Assembly: GCA_014871385.1 (NCBI GenBank)
Contig: CM026426.1
Span: 70,103,287 to 70,167,286 of the forward strand
Direction of reading: 5' to 3'
Source: Ceratodon purpureus
Lineage: Eukaryota > Streptophyta > Bryopsida > Pseudoditrichales > Ditrichaceae
Length of the DNA stretch: 64,000 bases
Shown: positions 34,384 to 44,857 of the stretch, piece by piece
Numbering within the stretch: position 1 is the first letter of the stretch
Layout: each line of letters begins with the position of its first letter
Made by a program: the position numbers and the translations under genes
The notes under the pieces: model-generated
Database searches by the model: none
What the model saw: only the letters and a program-made list of their open reading frames with translations
Told to the model about the DNA's origin: nothing

Positions 34384-36334
34384 TATAATATGTAGGCCAA
34401 TGCAATTTATTAAAGGCTATTTTCTATGTTAGGAAAAAAACTTACTTAAAAAATAATGAGAATATAAGTGACTAACAAATACGTGGCTGCGGATATCTCC
34501 TAAAGTATAAAGAATTTTGAAGCATGAATGGTTTTGTTAAAAAGATATGATAATTGTCTATACTCTGCCAAAATTATAGCTTCGTCCCATAAAATTTGAC
34601 TCATGGGGAGCCTGACCCGACCCTAAGGGTTAATCATACCATTTTTGTCGTATTAATGCCTTAAGGGTTAAAGTACTTATTCTTTTTCCTAGGATCCAAT
34701 TCTTTTGCCCCTAATTTATATCTACCTAAAATTTAATGGCCTTATTTTCCAATGCCCTATGTTACTTATAAAAGACATGCTGCTTTCAATGTCTCTTAAT
34801 TTAAATCTAAATTTCTTATAAGTTTTACATAAGATTATTTAAATGTACCCTATATTCCGCCCTACGTAGGTTATTAAAAAAAAGGAAGCGTCCCCTCAAT
34901 CAACCTTGTCTCACACGTACTGTAGTTAAGACATAGTAAGACACTTAAATTTTTTATTCTCACGTAGAGATATTTGAATACAACTTCTAGGCAACTAACT
35001 ACAATATTTGACTACACTTGTGTATCCCTTGATCAACAACCACGTTTATCCAAAGAACATCAATACAATTCAATATAAGGAAGCTCAATATATGTACCTT
35101 CTAGGCCAAAACATTTGCGCCACCTTTTCTAACTGTGCTTGCCCCACTACAATGGGTCGAGGCCGCTTTGCTGAGTTCCACACCTTCGAGCGTGCTGTAG
35201 ATAGAGTACAATGTAAGGATATTTCCATTGCAAGCTAATTGTATGGTTGATTTGTTCTGGAAGTTTGATAATCTCGACTTCATCGCGACTCCAAATGAAG
35301 TTACACTTGCACTTCTACAACATAGTCTTCGAGACTTTATAGATGTGGGGATGGCAAACTAACTTCTTAGCAATTGTCCACATTTGTAGCCCATTGATGA
35401 TGTAGAATTCTCCATCCTTCACTTCTTTTCAGGACATTGATATTTCATTGTAGACAAGCTTGAGAGCTAGAATATTCTACACTAGAACCAACAGTGTTAG
35501 AAGATAGTGGTGGAGCATGTCACAGAGCGCTTTGACAGAAAGCCAAATTCTATATTCATTAGGAGGCTTTGGCATGTTGTCTATATGCACCTCTTTGTAG
35601 TTGTGTGCATCAAATATAAACAAAGGGCTCATAAGGCTCAGGATCTTCTCTCGTCATTAGCCTCCTTCACATCCATCCTTGTCCCCTCTACAAGAATAGT
35701 GAGGAAAGGCCTTTTGGAATTCCGCGTTTTGCGCCGCAAGACTCCCTTGCGCGAGACAAACTTGCAGCAACCATTGAATCCACAATGTTCATGACATGCA
35801 TCCTCAATGGTCGTCCTGCAATGGACCTTTTAATCACACATGCTATAGAGAAGTTCTTTTGGAGTTCACTTGTCCCCTTGTACCACTGTTGTTTGTATCC
35901 GGCTTCTCTCGTAGAACTGAGCGTCTACTATCCTCTATGCTTGCGCCCAAGTTCCCTCGACTTGTCCCTTGCCTCACACCCCTACTACCTCGCAATGTAA
36001 AATTCCACTTTGGTCCAAGCGAGCGACAACTTCCCGAGCCAGGGATGCACGGTACTTGAACATGAGACTGGAGCATTGGATTTTCTTTATGCTCCACTTG
36101 TTTAGTCAATAGTGACAGAGCAGAGGGCGTTTGATGCATGGATGTAGCTTGGATTTGTTTCCTAGCAGCCGTGGATGCGGCCGATCTTGTTCTCTCGACT
36201 ACAAGAAAAAGTATGTCAAATTGACAGAACTGTGACATGAAAATGTCCAATTTGATAACTTAAACATTGTTCTCTATATTCTTGTCAGTTCGGTCATATT
36301 TTTAATCCTTGTCAACTTTCTGTCATCTTTTTAG
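34384..36334. other. No gene identified; scattered protein-like frames
   Basis: 34384-35090 is AT-rich with no signal. From about 35090 to 36250 base composition becomes gene-like on both strands. Examples are a plus frame around 35507-35794 and a minus frame at 35843-36250 of 135 codons. Neither shows a domain or a consistent exon series I can name. It may be decayed host or element DNA. Confidence 0.35.
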
Positions 36335-36511
36335 TCCCAAATATTCTTCCAAACGACGAGCCGGCAGTTCAAGGAGAAAAATGCCGAGCTAGCTCAGGTG
36401 GAAGAAAGGAGGGGTGATCAAAAATCCAAGCTGGCAAAGGAAAGGCATGTCATCATCACCCTCAAACTCATCGCCAGAGCTTATGCCCAGCGCGCCCACC
36501 AAGCACACGCA
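36335..36511 (+). pseudogene. RSP3: Possible radial spoke protein 3 exon fragment
   Basis: After an acceptor-like TTTTTAG, 59 codons are open to a GTATGT donor at 36512. They read SRQFKEKNAELAQVEERRGD and, further on, LKLIARAYAQRAHQ. RSP3/RSPH3 proteins have a charged helix with an RQF-E-N-EL pattern followed by IAARAFAQR, so this looks like a shortened RSP3 exon. RSP3 is an axonemal scaffold of motile flagella. The second half overlaps, in another frame, the stretch I read as the first exon of the neighbouring proteasome gene, so one of the two readings of 36447-36511 must be chance or the result of fusion. Moderate to low confidence. Confidence 0.4.
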
Positions 36512-37260
36512 GTATGTATTCTACTATGGTCAGAGGTTATTGGTAATTGATGAGTTAGAGTTTGACGATGACCGTTGTGGATTGATGATGAGTGTTGTCG
36601 CTTGATGATGAGCGTTGTGGGTTGATGATAAGTGTTGTGGGTTTTTAGGTATCCGTATGTGACTGGGACGTCGGTGCTGGGGATAAGTACAAGGATGGGG
36701 TTCTTTTGGCTGCCGATACTGCAGGTGGGTTTCTTTATGTTTGATGAATTTGGGTAATTTTGGATGGGTTTGGTCGGGTTTGGATTGAGGAGTACTGGGG
36801 ATTTCTGATTGAGTCATCGGGTTGTAGGATCATATGGATTGACTGTGAGGTACAAAAGTGTGGAGCGCTTGAAACCAGTGGAGAAGACCACTGTGTTTGG
36901 TGCTAGTGGGGAGATTAGTGACTTTCAAGCAATCAATCAAATATTGGAGTAGCTCGTGTAACTTTCTTGTGGGTTGAAATGTACGAAGGAGGGGTATGTA
37001 TCCGGGTTTTGAAGTTGGGACATGGCATGTTAGGCTATGGCTCGATATGGACGTGCAGATTTTATGTGGGGATCTGTCGGTGCTGTTGAGGGTTGTTGTA
37101 ATGTGTTGTAGGTGTTCTGACTACATTCGATGTTGTTATGTATCTTAGTACCAAGGATTTCATGTGGGATGATGGAAACATCTTGGACCAGTGGAGATTC
37201 ATCACTTGGTTTTGTTACAATGCAGAAGCCGCATTGTACACCGCCCTTGTTTTTGATCCA
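36447..37260 (+). pseudogene. PBG1: 20S proteasome beta-type subunit (PBG1/beta-7, PSMB4-like) pseudogene
   Basis: Exon 1 (36447-36511, starting MSSSPSNSSPEL) joins at CA|G to exon 2 (36649-36724), giving QYPYVTGTSVL across the splice. Exon 2 continues KYKDGVLLAADTAG after a one-base loss. Exon 3 (36828 to about 36958) gives SYGLTVRYKSVERLK and VFGASGEISDFQA, then TAG at 36950-36952. Exon 4 (from 37149) gives TKDFMWDDGN, then decays through frameshifts and stops. These are the conserved stretches of the beta-7 ring subunit that helps assemble the 20S core. Introns are retained, so this is not a processed copy. The C-terminal third is missing. The frameshift and stops make it non-functional. 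Confidence 0.85.
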
Positions 37261-37955
37261 TTCATATAATGGGCATAGTCTCGCACCGGCTCATAGTCAT
37301 ACACCTGTTTATTCCTTATTCTGGCTGTCAAGATTGATGATTCAACCATGATTAGTCTTGATTGATACAATTTTTATCGCAAAGGTATATTTGATTACAT
37401 CTAGTCCTAACCATAATTTTGTAAAGGAGTAGGAGATATTCTTAACTTCTTATTGGGTTTGAGCAGAAGGAGTGTGTAATGAATCAACATCATGGGCTGT
37501 GTCGGCGAGGTCGGCGCATTTCTCCTCCCGAGATCAACGTTTAGGTGGGCGAGTAGGCGTGCTGCAAGCACATTTAAGTGCACTTATTTTTGTTTATTGT
37601 ACTCAGTGTTTTTGGAATTGTTAACTTCTTAATTGAGTTTAATGCTACCTCTGTGAAGATGTCGAAAGGCAACAACCACCAAGTTTTGTTCATTTTGTAG
37701 CAGCTTATATTTGTTCAACTTCAAGTGGGAAGGTTTTGTTGATGTCTTTTATCCCATGAAATTCTCAGTCTGATTCTCTAGGATGATTCTCCGGGATGAT
37801 TCTCAGTCTGAGAGTAGTCTGAGAGTAGAGAGGTGTCACTGGATCAAGGTTTTTAATGAAGCTGGGCTATATCGGCTTTATATTTTGGTTTCTCCCGGTT
37901 TAAGACACATCTTTGATTAAACTGGAGAACACATTGGTTCCTCAGGTGGTTGCAG

Positions 37956-38025
37956 TCATGCCCTGGTACTGGAATTGGTGAGGAGTGGGTTATGTTGAAC
38001 GGCAAGCGAAGCTTTCATGCAACAG
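37956..38025 (+). pseudogene. GFA2: GFA2-type mitochondrial DnaJ, presequence exon
   Basis: An exon with acceptor TTGCAG (to 37955) and donor CAG|GTATCT (38026), reading WVMLNGKRSFHAT. Plant GFA2-type mitochondrial DnaJ proteins have RSFH-TG just before the J domain, at the end of the targeting sequence. The J-domain exons lie 21 kb to the right at 59009-60048, beyond the gypsy and copia elements that fill this intron. The exon is short, so the call depends on the downstream exons having the same strand and order. Confidence 0.55.
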
Positions 38026-38163
38026 GTATCTTGGCTGAGCTGTGACAATCTGACACTCACTTTAGTTATTCTTGTGTTTTTTTTTTTTTTTTTTTTTTTT
38101 TTTTCAAGCAATGCTTGTTTTCTCTCTGTTTTCTTTGTTTTGGCTCAATATCGCACCCACCAC

Positions 38164-38969
38164 TGTGAAAGGAATATTTTTCTTACTCCTTCAAAAATGA
38201 ATACTGTCCTAAAGCTCTCTGAAATCCTGCGAAAAATTCTGTACTGTCCCTGAAACTGCCCTGAAACTGCCCTGAATCCGGGTCCGAGATCTGAAACTGC
38301 CAACTTAGATCTACTCAAATCCTGATGGTATTTTCCTAGATCTGATACATTTTTCTACTCTCCTTGGTCTGATCTACAATACCCACTCATTTAAACACCA
38401 GATCTACTGGACCCACCAGGTGAATCCACTAACCTGGTCCCTCAAGCACTCATAACTGCAATTTCAGACATTTACACCCAATGTAATCAATTCCTTCCCT
38501 TTACTCACTGTAAATCCGTACATGATTCTGCTCCCTACTGATATCACTATCTGGACCCCCCAGGATCCTGAAAACTGCTCTAACAGCATCCTCCTACAGT
38601 CCTACAACATGTCCTACACCCAAACTACCATCTGAGAGCTCTGAACTGAGAGGGAGAGAGAGAGAATGAGCCTCGCAGCCCCCTCTCCCACAACCCCATC
38701 CAAAACCCTAGCCGCCACCCCCAAAACCCTAACTGCCAACAGTTTTCATCCGACCACCAGATTTCATCCAACCACCAGATTTCATCCATCTGACAATTTT
38801 CATCCATCTGGCAGTTTTCATCCAAAACAGGCAGTTTTCATCCAACAAAGTTACTACAGGGCAGGACAGTAACTTAACAGTTTACTGCCCCCCCCAGTAA
38901 CTGCAGTTTTACTGCTCCCCTACAGTTTTAGTGCCCCTCTATTCTACTACCTTAAATCCCCAGTTAACA
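38164..38969 (-). repeat. 3' LTR of the gypsy element
   Basis: 806 bp with TG...CA ends. Contains tandem TTTTCATCCATCTG-type units at about 38745-38850, including the 20 bp missing from the other LTR. The minus-strand ORF across these units is a repeat artefact. Confidence 0.95.
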
Positions 38970-38984
38970 TTATCCCCCTTTTAG
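38970..38984 (-). promoter_or_regulatory. Polypurine tract of the gypsy element
   Basis: On the minus strand CTAAAAGGGGGATAA directly abuts the 3' LTR, the expected place for the plus-strand primer tract. Its core TAAAAGGGGGATA-type sequence recurs inside the element at 44016-44033 and 52086-52103. Confidence 0.8.
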
Positions 38985-39109
38985 TCTGCATCTGCCCTCA
39001 GATGCTCGGTTTTAAGTTTTATGGGGTTAACCAAAAAAACTAAGGTATCAAAAAAAATCAAAAAAGAAGTACTACTGGTCCTACCAGTAACCTGGCCTAC
39101 ATCTACTGT

Positions 39110-42100
39110 CTAGCCACTAACTGGTGCCGCCCCTCCTGCTGCTGATGCTGGTCCCCCTGGTGCTGCCTCTGGTCCTGGTGGTGCTGGTACTGGTGGTACA
39201 GCAAGAGTGGTACCTGCTGGTCCATCACCTGACTGAGATCCAATACCAGAAGTGGTCCCCAGGCCACTGCTGGAAGCCCCTCCATCATCCGCAAACTGCC
39301 CCCCATCAGGCATCTCCTGGTCCCCCTCATCCTGGTCATCCTCAGACCAGTACACAAAAGATGGGTAAGCCTCAGCAAACCTCATCAAATACCTGGAGTA
39401 CCTGGCCTGGTCCTCTGAATAGGCCTGAATCTGGTCCAGTACCTGCTTCTTGGTGGTAGACAGCAGATGCCTGGTCAACCCCCTAGAAGCCTGAGTAGAA
39501 CTGGCCTCAGCCAACTCCACCCTCTGCCTGAGCTGCTGGTTCTCCCTGGCCAGCCGATCAAAGTCTCTGAACCTGGCACTGGTCGTGGCCTCCAACTCCA
39601 ATCTCCGGGCCCTGACTGCCTCTGCCTCGACCCCCTGATCCACCCAAGTCTGCCTCTCCCTGTCCTGGTCCTCCTGGAGTACTACCAGCTGGTGCTGAGC
39701 ATGCTGCAGCTGGTCAGTCAACTGCCGAATCAGCTCCTCCTGGGCCTGTCTGGTGGTCAACAACACTTGGTAGGTCGGTCCAGACCTGTCCTCCTGCCCC
39801 TGTAACATCTGCACCCGAGATGCTTGGGCCAATGCCACCTGCAACTGCTGGACCAACTGGTCCACCTCCTTGGTGATATCCTCCTGGTCCCCCATCCCTG
39901 CTGGTCCTGGCTGAATCCTGGTCCCTACCGAGCTTGTGGGAAAATCCACAACTGGCTCCTCCTCGTGGTCCATGGGATCCTGCTCCTGTACCTGGTCCCC
40001 CACATCCTGGTCCTGATGCTGCTCCTGAGGCTGCTCCTGGGGCTGGTCCTGGTACTGGTCCTGAGGCTGTTCCTGGGGCTGGTCCTGGTACTGGTCCTGG
40101 TGCTGGCCCTCTGAAACTGGCTGCTCCCTGGTGGGTGTCGCTACCAGCACCAACTCTGGACTACTGGAGATCAGTACTGGACTGCTCACCTGGCCCCTCA
40201 TCCTCCTGCCATGATGTCCTCCGGCTCCTCCTGGTGTTGTGACACACCTCTCCCCCTCCTCTAAGGAGTCTGGACTAGTCTCCCGGTATCTGGGGTTGTT
40301 ACCCATCCTCCTCAGCCTCTTGAACCTGCCCGGCTGCTCCCCTGGTCCTGGTGATACTACAGCCTTCCTCTTGCCCTTCCTCTGCCCGGGTGAAGATGAA
40401 GACTGGCGCTCCACTGAAGTGGCCTGGTCCTCCTCCTGCCTGGTCAGCTGAGTCTCGAACCCCTCTCCACTGGCCACATCTGGTGGTAGCAGTCCTGCTG
40501 GTCTGTCTGGTGTCACATCTGGTGGTCCAGCACTGTCATCCTCCTCCTCACTGGAGCTCACCTGGGGGGCTGGATCCACATACTCCTCATCATCCGGGAA
40601 CCAATTTCGGAGCAGTGCATCCATCAACTCTGCCCCCTTGATCTCTCTGGTCTGGCTGGTGTGGATCCGGATAAGTAGCCTCCTCAAGCTGGAAAGTATA
40701 AGGGGGGCCCAGTTGTGGTTCCCCTTTCTCACAGCCTGGTACAAGTTCTCCAGTAGCTCATTGCTGGCATACTGGGAAGTCTTCTTCACACACATGATCT
40801 CCACCAATGCCTTGACCCGCTCCTGGTACTGCTCATCAAACCCCCTGATCTTGGTTCCATCACTGGTGTGGTCTGCCCTGGTCAACCCAAACATGGTCAT
40901 ATACTTCTTCTCCAGGGTAGTGCCGCCCTTCGGAACTGGTGGTGTCCGGGTCCCCTCAATCCCCAAAGCTTGCTGTATGGTCCATGCTGTGATCTCCACT
41001 GGAATACCCCTCACTGTGGCCCGAATCGGCATGGAATACTCAATCTTCTCCCCCTTGGTGTACTGGAACCCTTCCACCAGGTCTGCTACCAGCTCTGTGC
41101 GTGGTGCTGGCCAGGTGTACTCATAAAAAGACCCCAGACCCACCTGCTCTGCCCAGTCACTATCCTGGAGGTCTCTCCATCCCTGCCAATGCTTCAAGGG
41201 AAGAAAGGTGAGCTGAATGGCTCTGTCTACCTTCCTCTCAACTCTGGTCCTCCTAGGAACTCTGGCCATGGGGTTGGTGAATTTCCTCCTGGTGGTGTTC
41301 CCTGGTCCTGGTCCCTGCTCCCCTGATGCTGGCCCTGGTCCCTGCTCCCCTGGTGCTGGCCCTGGTCCCTGCTCCCCTGACGCTGGCCCTGGTCCCTGCT
41401 GCCCTGGTGCTGGTGCTGGTCCCTTCTGCCCTGGTGCTGGTGCTGGTCCCTGTTGCCCTGGTGTTGGTCCTGGTCCCTGCTGCCCTGGTGCTGGTCCTGG
41501 TCCCTGCTCTCCTGGTGCTGGTCCGGGTCCCTGCTGTGTCGGCTGTGGAGGTTCCTGCCCCTCCATCTGCTCTAGGTCCATCTCCTCCTGGTGTGAAATC
41601 ACACCTGATCCCTGTAGGTAAGGTCGCAAGTCCCCCTTGACTGCAGTTCTTCTACTGGATGTAGGAAACTGTTGGTCCCCTGATCCTGCACCCCCCCTGG
41701 TGTCCCAACCTGCTCCCTGCCTTAGTTGTTTTTTGTTCATTTTTAATTTTTCTTTTCTTTTTAATTTTTTCTCTTGCTCCACTCTTCTTCTGGTTTGCAC
41801 CTCCTCTTCTGAATCTCTCCCTTCGCCCCAATCCTTAAATGTCAATACTGAGGCTTCCCTTAAAACTGCCCCCGAACCCCTTGTCGAAATTCTCCTTACT
41901 GGTCTTCCTGCTCTTCCTGCTCTAACCCTTATTCCTGCTGTCGCTTCCTCTCGGGCTGCTGGTTTACTGCTCCTGTTATCCCTTCTATGCCCCTCCGATC
42001 CCTGCCTAACCGATCCTGCCTCTCTGCCTGCAGCCCTCAAAGCACCCGGAATTCTGTATGGACGGTGCCTTACCTGGTGTCCCGGCTGTCGCTCGATGGA

Positions 42101-44857
42101 GAGCTGGTCTACCCTGCTTCGGCTCTGGTCACCTTCTTCTCTGCTGTCGGCAAGTGCTGCCCTGCCTATCTCTCCTCGTACCGCCCAGCTGCTGCCGCTG
42201 GCTCCCCTCTCGCCCAAGCTCGGATCTTCCTCTTGTGTCGACTGCCCGCTATCACTTTGCGGCTGTAACCCCCGCACTGTCTCCAATTGCCCCGCTCCTT
42301 GCTCCCTTCCAACCGCTGGCTGCTGCGCTTCCCCGATGGTCAGCTTGCTGCCACCGCCCGTTGTTCCTCTCCCGGTGCCTAGCGACTGCTGTCCGCCACC
42401 GCCCGATGCTCCTCTCTCGGCGCCTAGCGACTGCTGTCCGCCACCGCCCGTTGCTTCTCTCTCGGCGCCTAGCGGCTGCTGTCCGCCACCTGCAGCTGAC
42501 TGCCTAGCTCCTCCGCCGGCTGCTCCTTCTTCGGCGCCTACCAACTTCGATCCTTCACGGCCCAACTGCTGTCGGCGCCGACTGCTCGCAGCAGGTCTTC
42601 CGACTGCAAACCCTAGCTGCTCTAAAAACACTCGTCTCTCTCCACTGCTTGGTGTTGGCTGCTGCTGTCGGCCCTGCCTATCTCCTCGCGCGCCATCCAC
42701 CGCTGCCTTTTGCTGCTGAGCGCCCCCGGCTGCTGTCTCTTCCTGCTGAGCGCCTCCCGGTGCTGCCTCCTGCTGCTGAGCGCCTCCCGGTGCTGTGTCT
42801 TGCTGCTGAGCGCCCCCGGCTGCTACCTCTTCCTGCTGAGCTCCCCCGGCTGTTGCCTCCTGCTGTTGGGCGCTCCCGGCTGTTGCCTCCTGCTGTTGAG
42901 CGCCCCCTGCCGCCGCCTTCTGCTGCCGAATGGTTCTCTCGCAGCTCCCTCCTGCTCCCCGTTTGCCACTGTAACCTGCCACCGGTTGGTGCTGTCGGCT
43001 GCCACTGCGTCGAAACTCACTATCACTCCTCCTCCCGAACCCTGGCTGCTGTGACCTTCCACTGCTGCTCTCGAAAAGACCCACGGTTTCGGTCCCATAG
43101 GGTAAGTCCCCTTCCTCTGATCGTCTTCTTCTCTCCCTGACGGATGAACTGCTGTGGCCGGGTATCGTCCCTGCCAGTACTTCATCCACCTGCGGTTGCT
43201 CCGGCTGCCCCATCTCCCAAGTCCGTTCCAGCGAGCCGTGGGTGCTGGCTCTTGGTGCTCGTTCTGCCCCTGACTGACCCACCCGAACCCTTCTCCAGCT
43301 TTCTTCTACTTCATTTGTGGCTCGGTTAACCCTACACCACCAATAACTGAAAACAGGTTTTAGGGTTAGTAGCCGTCTTTCATCCATGATGGATGAAATC
43401 TGTTGACTGGATGAATTTTCTTCATCCTCTTCCTTTATTGGCCGCCCCCCTAGCTGTAACATCGCCTCTGCCACGTGTCGCTCTTGGACTGGGATGACCT
43501 CCATTACTCCACATAGTACTGCTGGCTGCTTCCTTTCTTTCTCTTCTGCTCCTTTTTTGATTGCTTCCTCTTTTTCATTATTTTTTTCTTTTTGATTATT
43601 TCCTCTTTTTTCTTTATTTTTTTCACTAATTTCGCCCTCATCCCCTTTGTCTACTTCCTGGTCCCCCTTCAACCTGTTCTGCTGCTGTGGGATTTCTTCC
43701 TGCCCCTCTTCATTTGTTCTGTCCTGGTCCTGTCTGGTCCTGCCTTGATGGTCTTGACGTCTGTCCTGGTCCTGTCTGGTCTTGTCTTGCTGGTCTTGTC
43801 TGATCCTGTCTTGCTGGTCTTGCCTGTCCTGGTCCTGTCTGGTCCTGTCTTGCTGGTCTTGTCGTTTGTCCTGGTCCCTGGTGCGTCGGATGTCCTGGTC
43901 CTGTGTTTCTGGTGCATGTCGTTGTCTGGTGCTGGTACTTTCCTGGTCACCCAAACTGGTCCCTTCCTGGCCTGCTTGGTCACCCGAACTGGTCCCACCC
44001 TGGCCTGCTTGCACACTATCCCCCTTTTGCTGTTCGACCAGTCCCTTGGTCGAATCACCTGGTGTTACAGTAACAAGCTGGTCCTGGTCATAAAACCGGT
44101 AAGGCTTCAGCTTGTTGATGTTGACAATCACCGGGTCCGGCTCGAAATTCTGCACTGAAACCAAAAGAGCAGTGTTGTTAGGCAGCCTATACTGGACCCT
44201 GTAAGGTCCAAACCACCTGCTCTTGAATTTGCCCACATGCTCCTTGTGCCCCTTGGGATACCAGAGTACATAGTCCCCAATCTGAAAATCCTTCCTCTTG
44301 TAATGCTGCTGGCTCCAGAGTGACCTGCTCCACTGTCGGGTCCCTGCCTGCTCCTGTGCATCCTGTCTGGTGGTATCCATCTGCTCCAGGTCTGCTATCC
44401 TGGCCTGTAGTACCCTGGCTGGTGTATAATCAGTCTCCATACTGGTCCTCCTGGTCGGAACTAAGTATTCCGTGGGCATCAATGGATGGAGCCCATACAC
44501 CAGTTGAAATGGTGTATACCCGGTGGTCACCTTGAAAGCAGTCCTGTAGGAAAACAACACTGTAGGCAGGTGTTCATCCCAATCTGTCCTCTTCTCATTG
44601 ACCAGTTTGCTGAGCAGTTGGCCAATTACCTTGTTGGTCGACTCTGCCTGGCCATTACCCTGGGGGTAGTAGGTCGTAGAAGTCCGGTGGTGGAGCAGAA
44701 AATGCTCCACCAGGTGTTCAATTGCCTCATTGATGAAATGAGAGCCCTGGTCACTGACCAATGTCAATGGACACCCGTACCTGGTGAGTATCTGCTCATA
44801 CAGGAACTTAGCAGTTACTGTGCCGAATTTGTCCTTAACGCCCGGGCCTCCACCCAT
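39110..44857 (-). CDS. Gypsy ORF2: integrase C-terminal two-thirds fused to a long additional region
   Basis: About 1,900 codons without a stop. The start completes the integrase: [11 protein letters not shown] (second Asp) and [15 protein letters not shown] (Glu), followed by the [16 protein letters not shown] segment. Then come Asp/Gln/Arg-rich repeats ([12 protein letters not shown]), Ala/Gly/Gln repeats ([11 protein letters not shown]), a Gln-Gly-Pro repeat tract ([15 protein letters not shown]), a globular region with conserved-looking stretches ([38 protein letters not shown]) and a coiled coil with many Gln residues. The globular part vaguely recalls putative plant transposon proteins that contain a VRG..V..S pattern; this is a guess. 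No membrane segment was seen, so an envelope role is not supported. The integrase is split from ORF1 by a frameshift at about 44815-44830. Confidence 0.85.
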   Translation of the reverse strand: MGGGPGVKDKFGTVTAKFLYEQILTRYGCPLTLVSDQGSHFINEAIEHLVEHFLLHHRTSTTYYPQGNGQAESTNKVIGQLLSKLVNEKRTDWDEHLPTVLFSYRTAFKVTTGYTPFQLVYGLHPLMPTEYLVPTRRTSMETDYTPARVLQARIADLEQMDTTRQDAQEQAGTRQWSRSLWSQQHYKRKDFQIGDYVLWYPKGHKEHVGKFKSRWFGPYRVQYRLPNNTALLVSVQNFEPDPVIVNINKLKPYRFYDQDQLVTVTPGDSTKGLVEQQKGDSVQAGQGGTSSGDQAGQEGTSLGDQESTSTRQRHAPETQDQDIRRTRDQDKRQDQQDRTRQDQDRQDQQDRIRQDQQDKTRQDQDRRQDHQGRTRQDQDRTNEEGQEEIPQQQNRLKGDQEVDKGDEGEISEKNKEKRGNNQKEKNNEKEEAIKKGAEEKERKQPAVLCGVMEVIPVQERHVAEAMLQLGGRPIKEEDEENSSSQQISSIMDERRLLTLKPVFSYWWCRVNRATNEVEESWRRVRVGQSGAERAPRASTHGSLERTWEMGQPEQPQVDEVLAGTIPGHSSSSVRERRRRSEEGDLPYGTETVGLFESSSGRSQQPGFGRRSDSEFRRSGSRQHQPVAGYSGKRGAGGSCERTIRQQKAAAGGAQQQEATAGSAQQQEATAGGAQQEEVAAGGAQQQDTAPGGAQQQEAAPGGAQQEETAAGGAQQQKAAVDGARGDRQGRQQQPTPSSGERRVFLEQLGFAVGRPAASSRRRQQLGREGSKLVGAEEGAAGGGARQSAAGGGQQPLGAEREATGGGGQQSLGAERGASGGGGQQSLGTGRGTTGGGSKLTIGEAQQPAVGREQGAGQLETVRGLQPQSDSGQSTQEEDPSLGERGASGSSWAVRGEIGRAALADSREEGDQSRSRVDQLSIERQPGHQVRHRPYRIPGALRAAGREAGSVRQGSEGHRRDNRSSKPAAREEATAGIRVRAGRAGRPVRRISTRGSGAVLREASVLTFKDWGEGRDSEEEVQTRRRVEQEKKLKRKEKLKMNKKQLRQGAGWDTRGGAGSGDQQFPTSSRRTAVKGDLRPYLQGSGVISHQEEMDLEQMEGQEPPQPTQQGPGPAPGEQGPGPAPGQQGPGPTPGQQGPAPAPGQKGPAPAPGQQGPGPASGEQGPGPAPGEQGPGPASGEQGPGPGNTTRRKFTNPMARVPRRTRVERKVDRAIQLTFLPLKHWQGWRDLQDSDWAEQVGLGSFYEYTWPAPRTELVADLVEGFQYTKGEKIEYSMPIRATVRGIPVEITAWTIQQALGIEGTRTPPVPKGGTTLEKKYMTMFGLTRADHTSDGTKIRGFDEQYQERVKALVEIMCVKKTSQYASNELLENLYQAVRKGNHNWAPLILSSLRRLLIRIHTSQTREIKGAELMDALLRNWFPDDEEYVDPAPQVSSSEEEDDSAGPPDVTPDRPAGLLPPDVASGEGFETQLTRQEEDQATSVERQSSSSPGQRKGKRKAVVSPGPGEQPGRFKRLRRMGNNPRYRETSPDSLEEGERCVTTPGGAGGHHGRRMRGQVSSPVLISSSPELVLVATPTREQPVSEGQHQDQYQDQPQEQPQDQYQDQPQEQPQEQHQDQDVGDQVQEQDPMDHEEEPVVDFPTSSVGTRIQPGPAGMGDQEDITKEVDQLVQQLQVALAQASRVQMLQGQEDRSGPTYQVLLTTRQAQEELIRQLTDQLQHAQHQLVVLQEDQDRERQTWVDQGVEAEAVRARRLELEATTSARFRDFDRLARENQQLRQRVELAEASSTQASRGLTRHLLSTTKKQVLDQIQAYSEDQARYSRYLMRFAEAYPSFVYWSEDDQDEGDQEMPDGGQFADDGGASSSGLGTTSGIGSQSGDGPAGTTLAVPPVPAPPGPEAAPGGPASAAGGAAPVSG

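Noticed and set aside
35507..35794. 95-codon plus-strand ORF with a hydrophobic stretch (HVVYMHLFVVVC)
   Set aside because: No domain, no splice context and no codon pattern I trust; left unannotated apart from the regional note.
38625..38872. ORFs with DENCQMDENCQMDE-type and FHPTTRFHPTTRFHP-type repeats in the LTR
   Set aside because: Both are translations of short tandem TTTTCATCC units in the LTR and occur identically in both LTRs.
39124..44093. Long plus-strand ORFs across the gypsy element (for example 41637-42719)
   Set aside because: They are antisense to the repeat-rich ORF2 and carry only its low-complexity complement.
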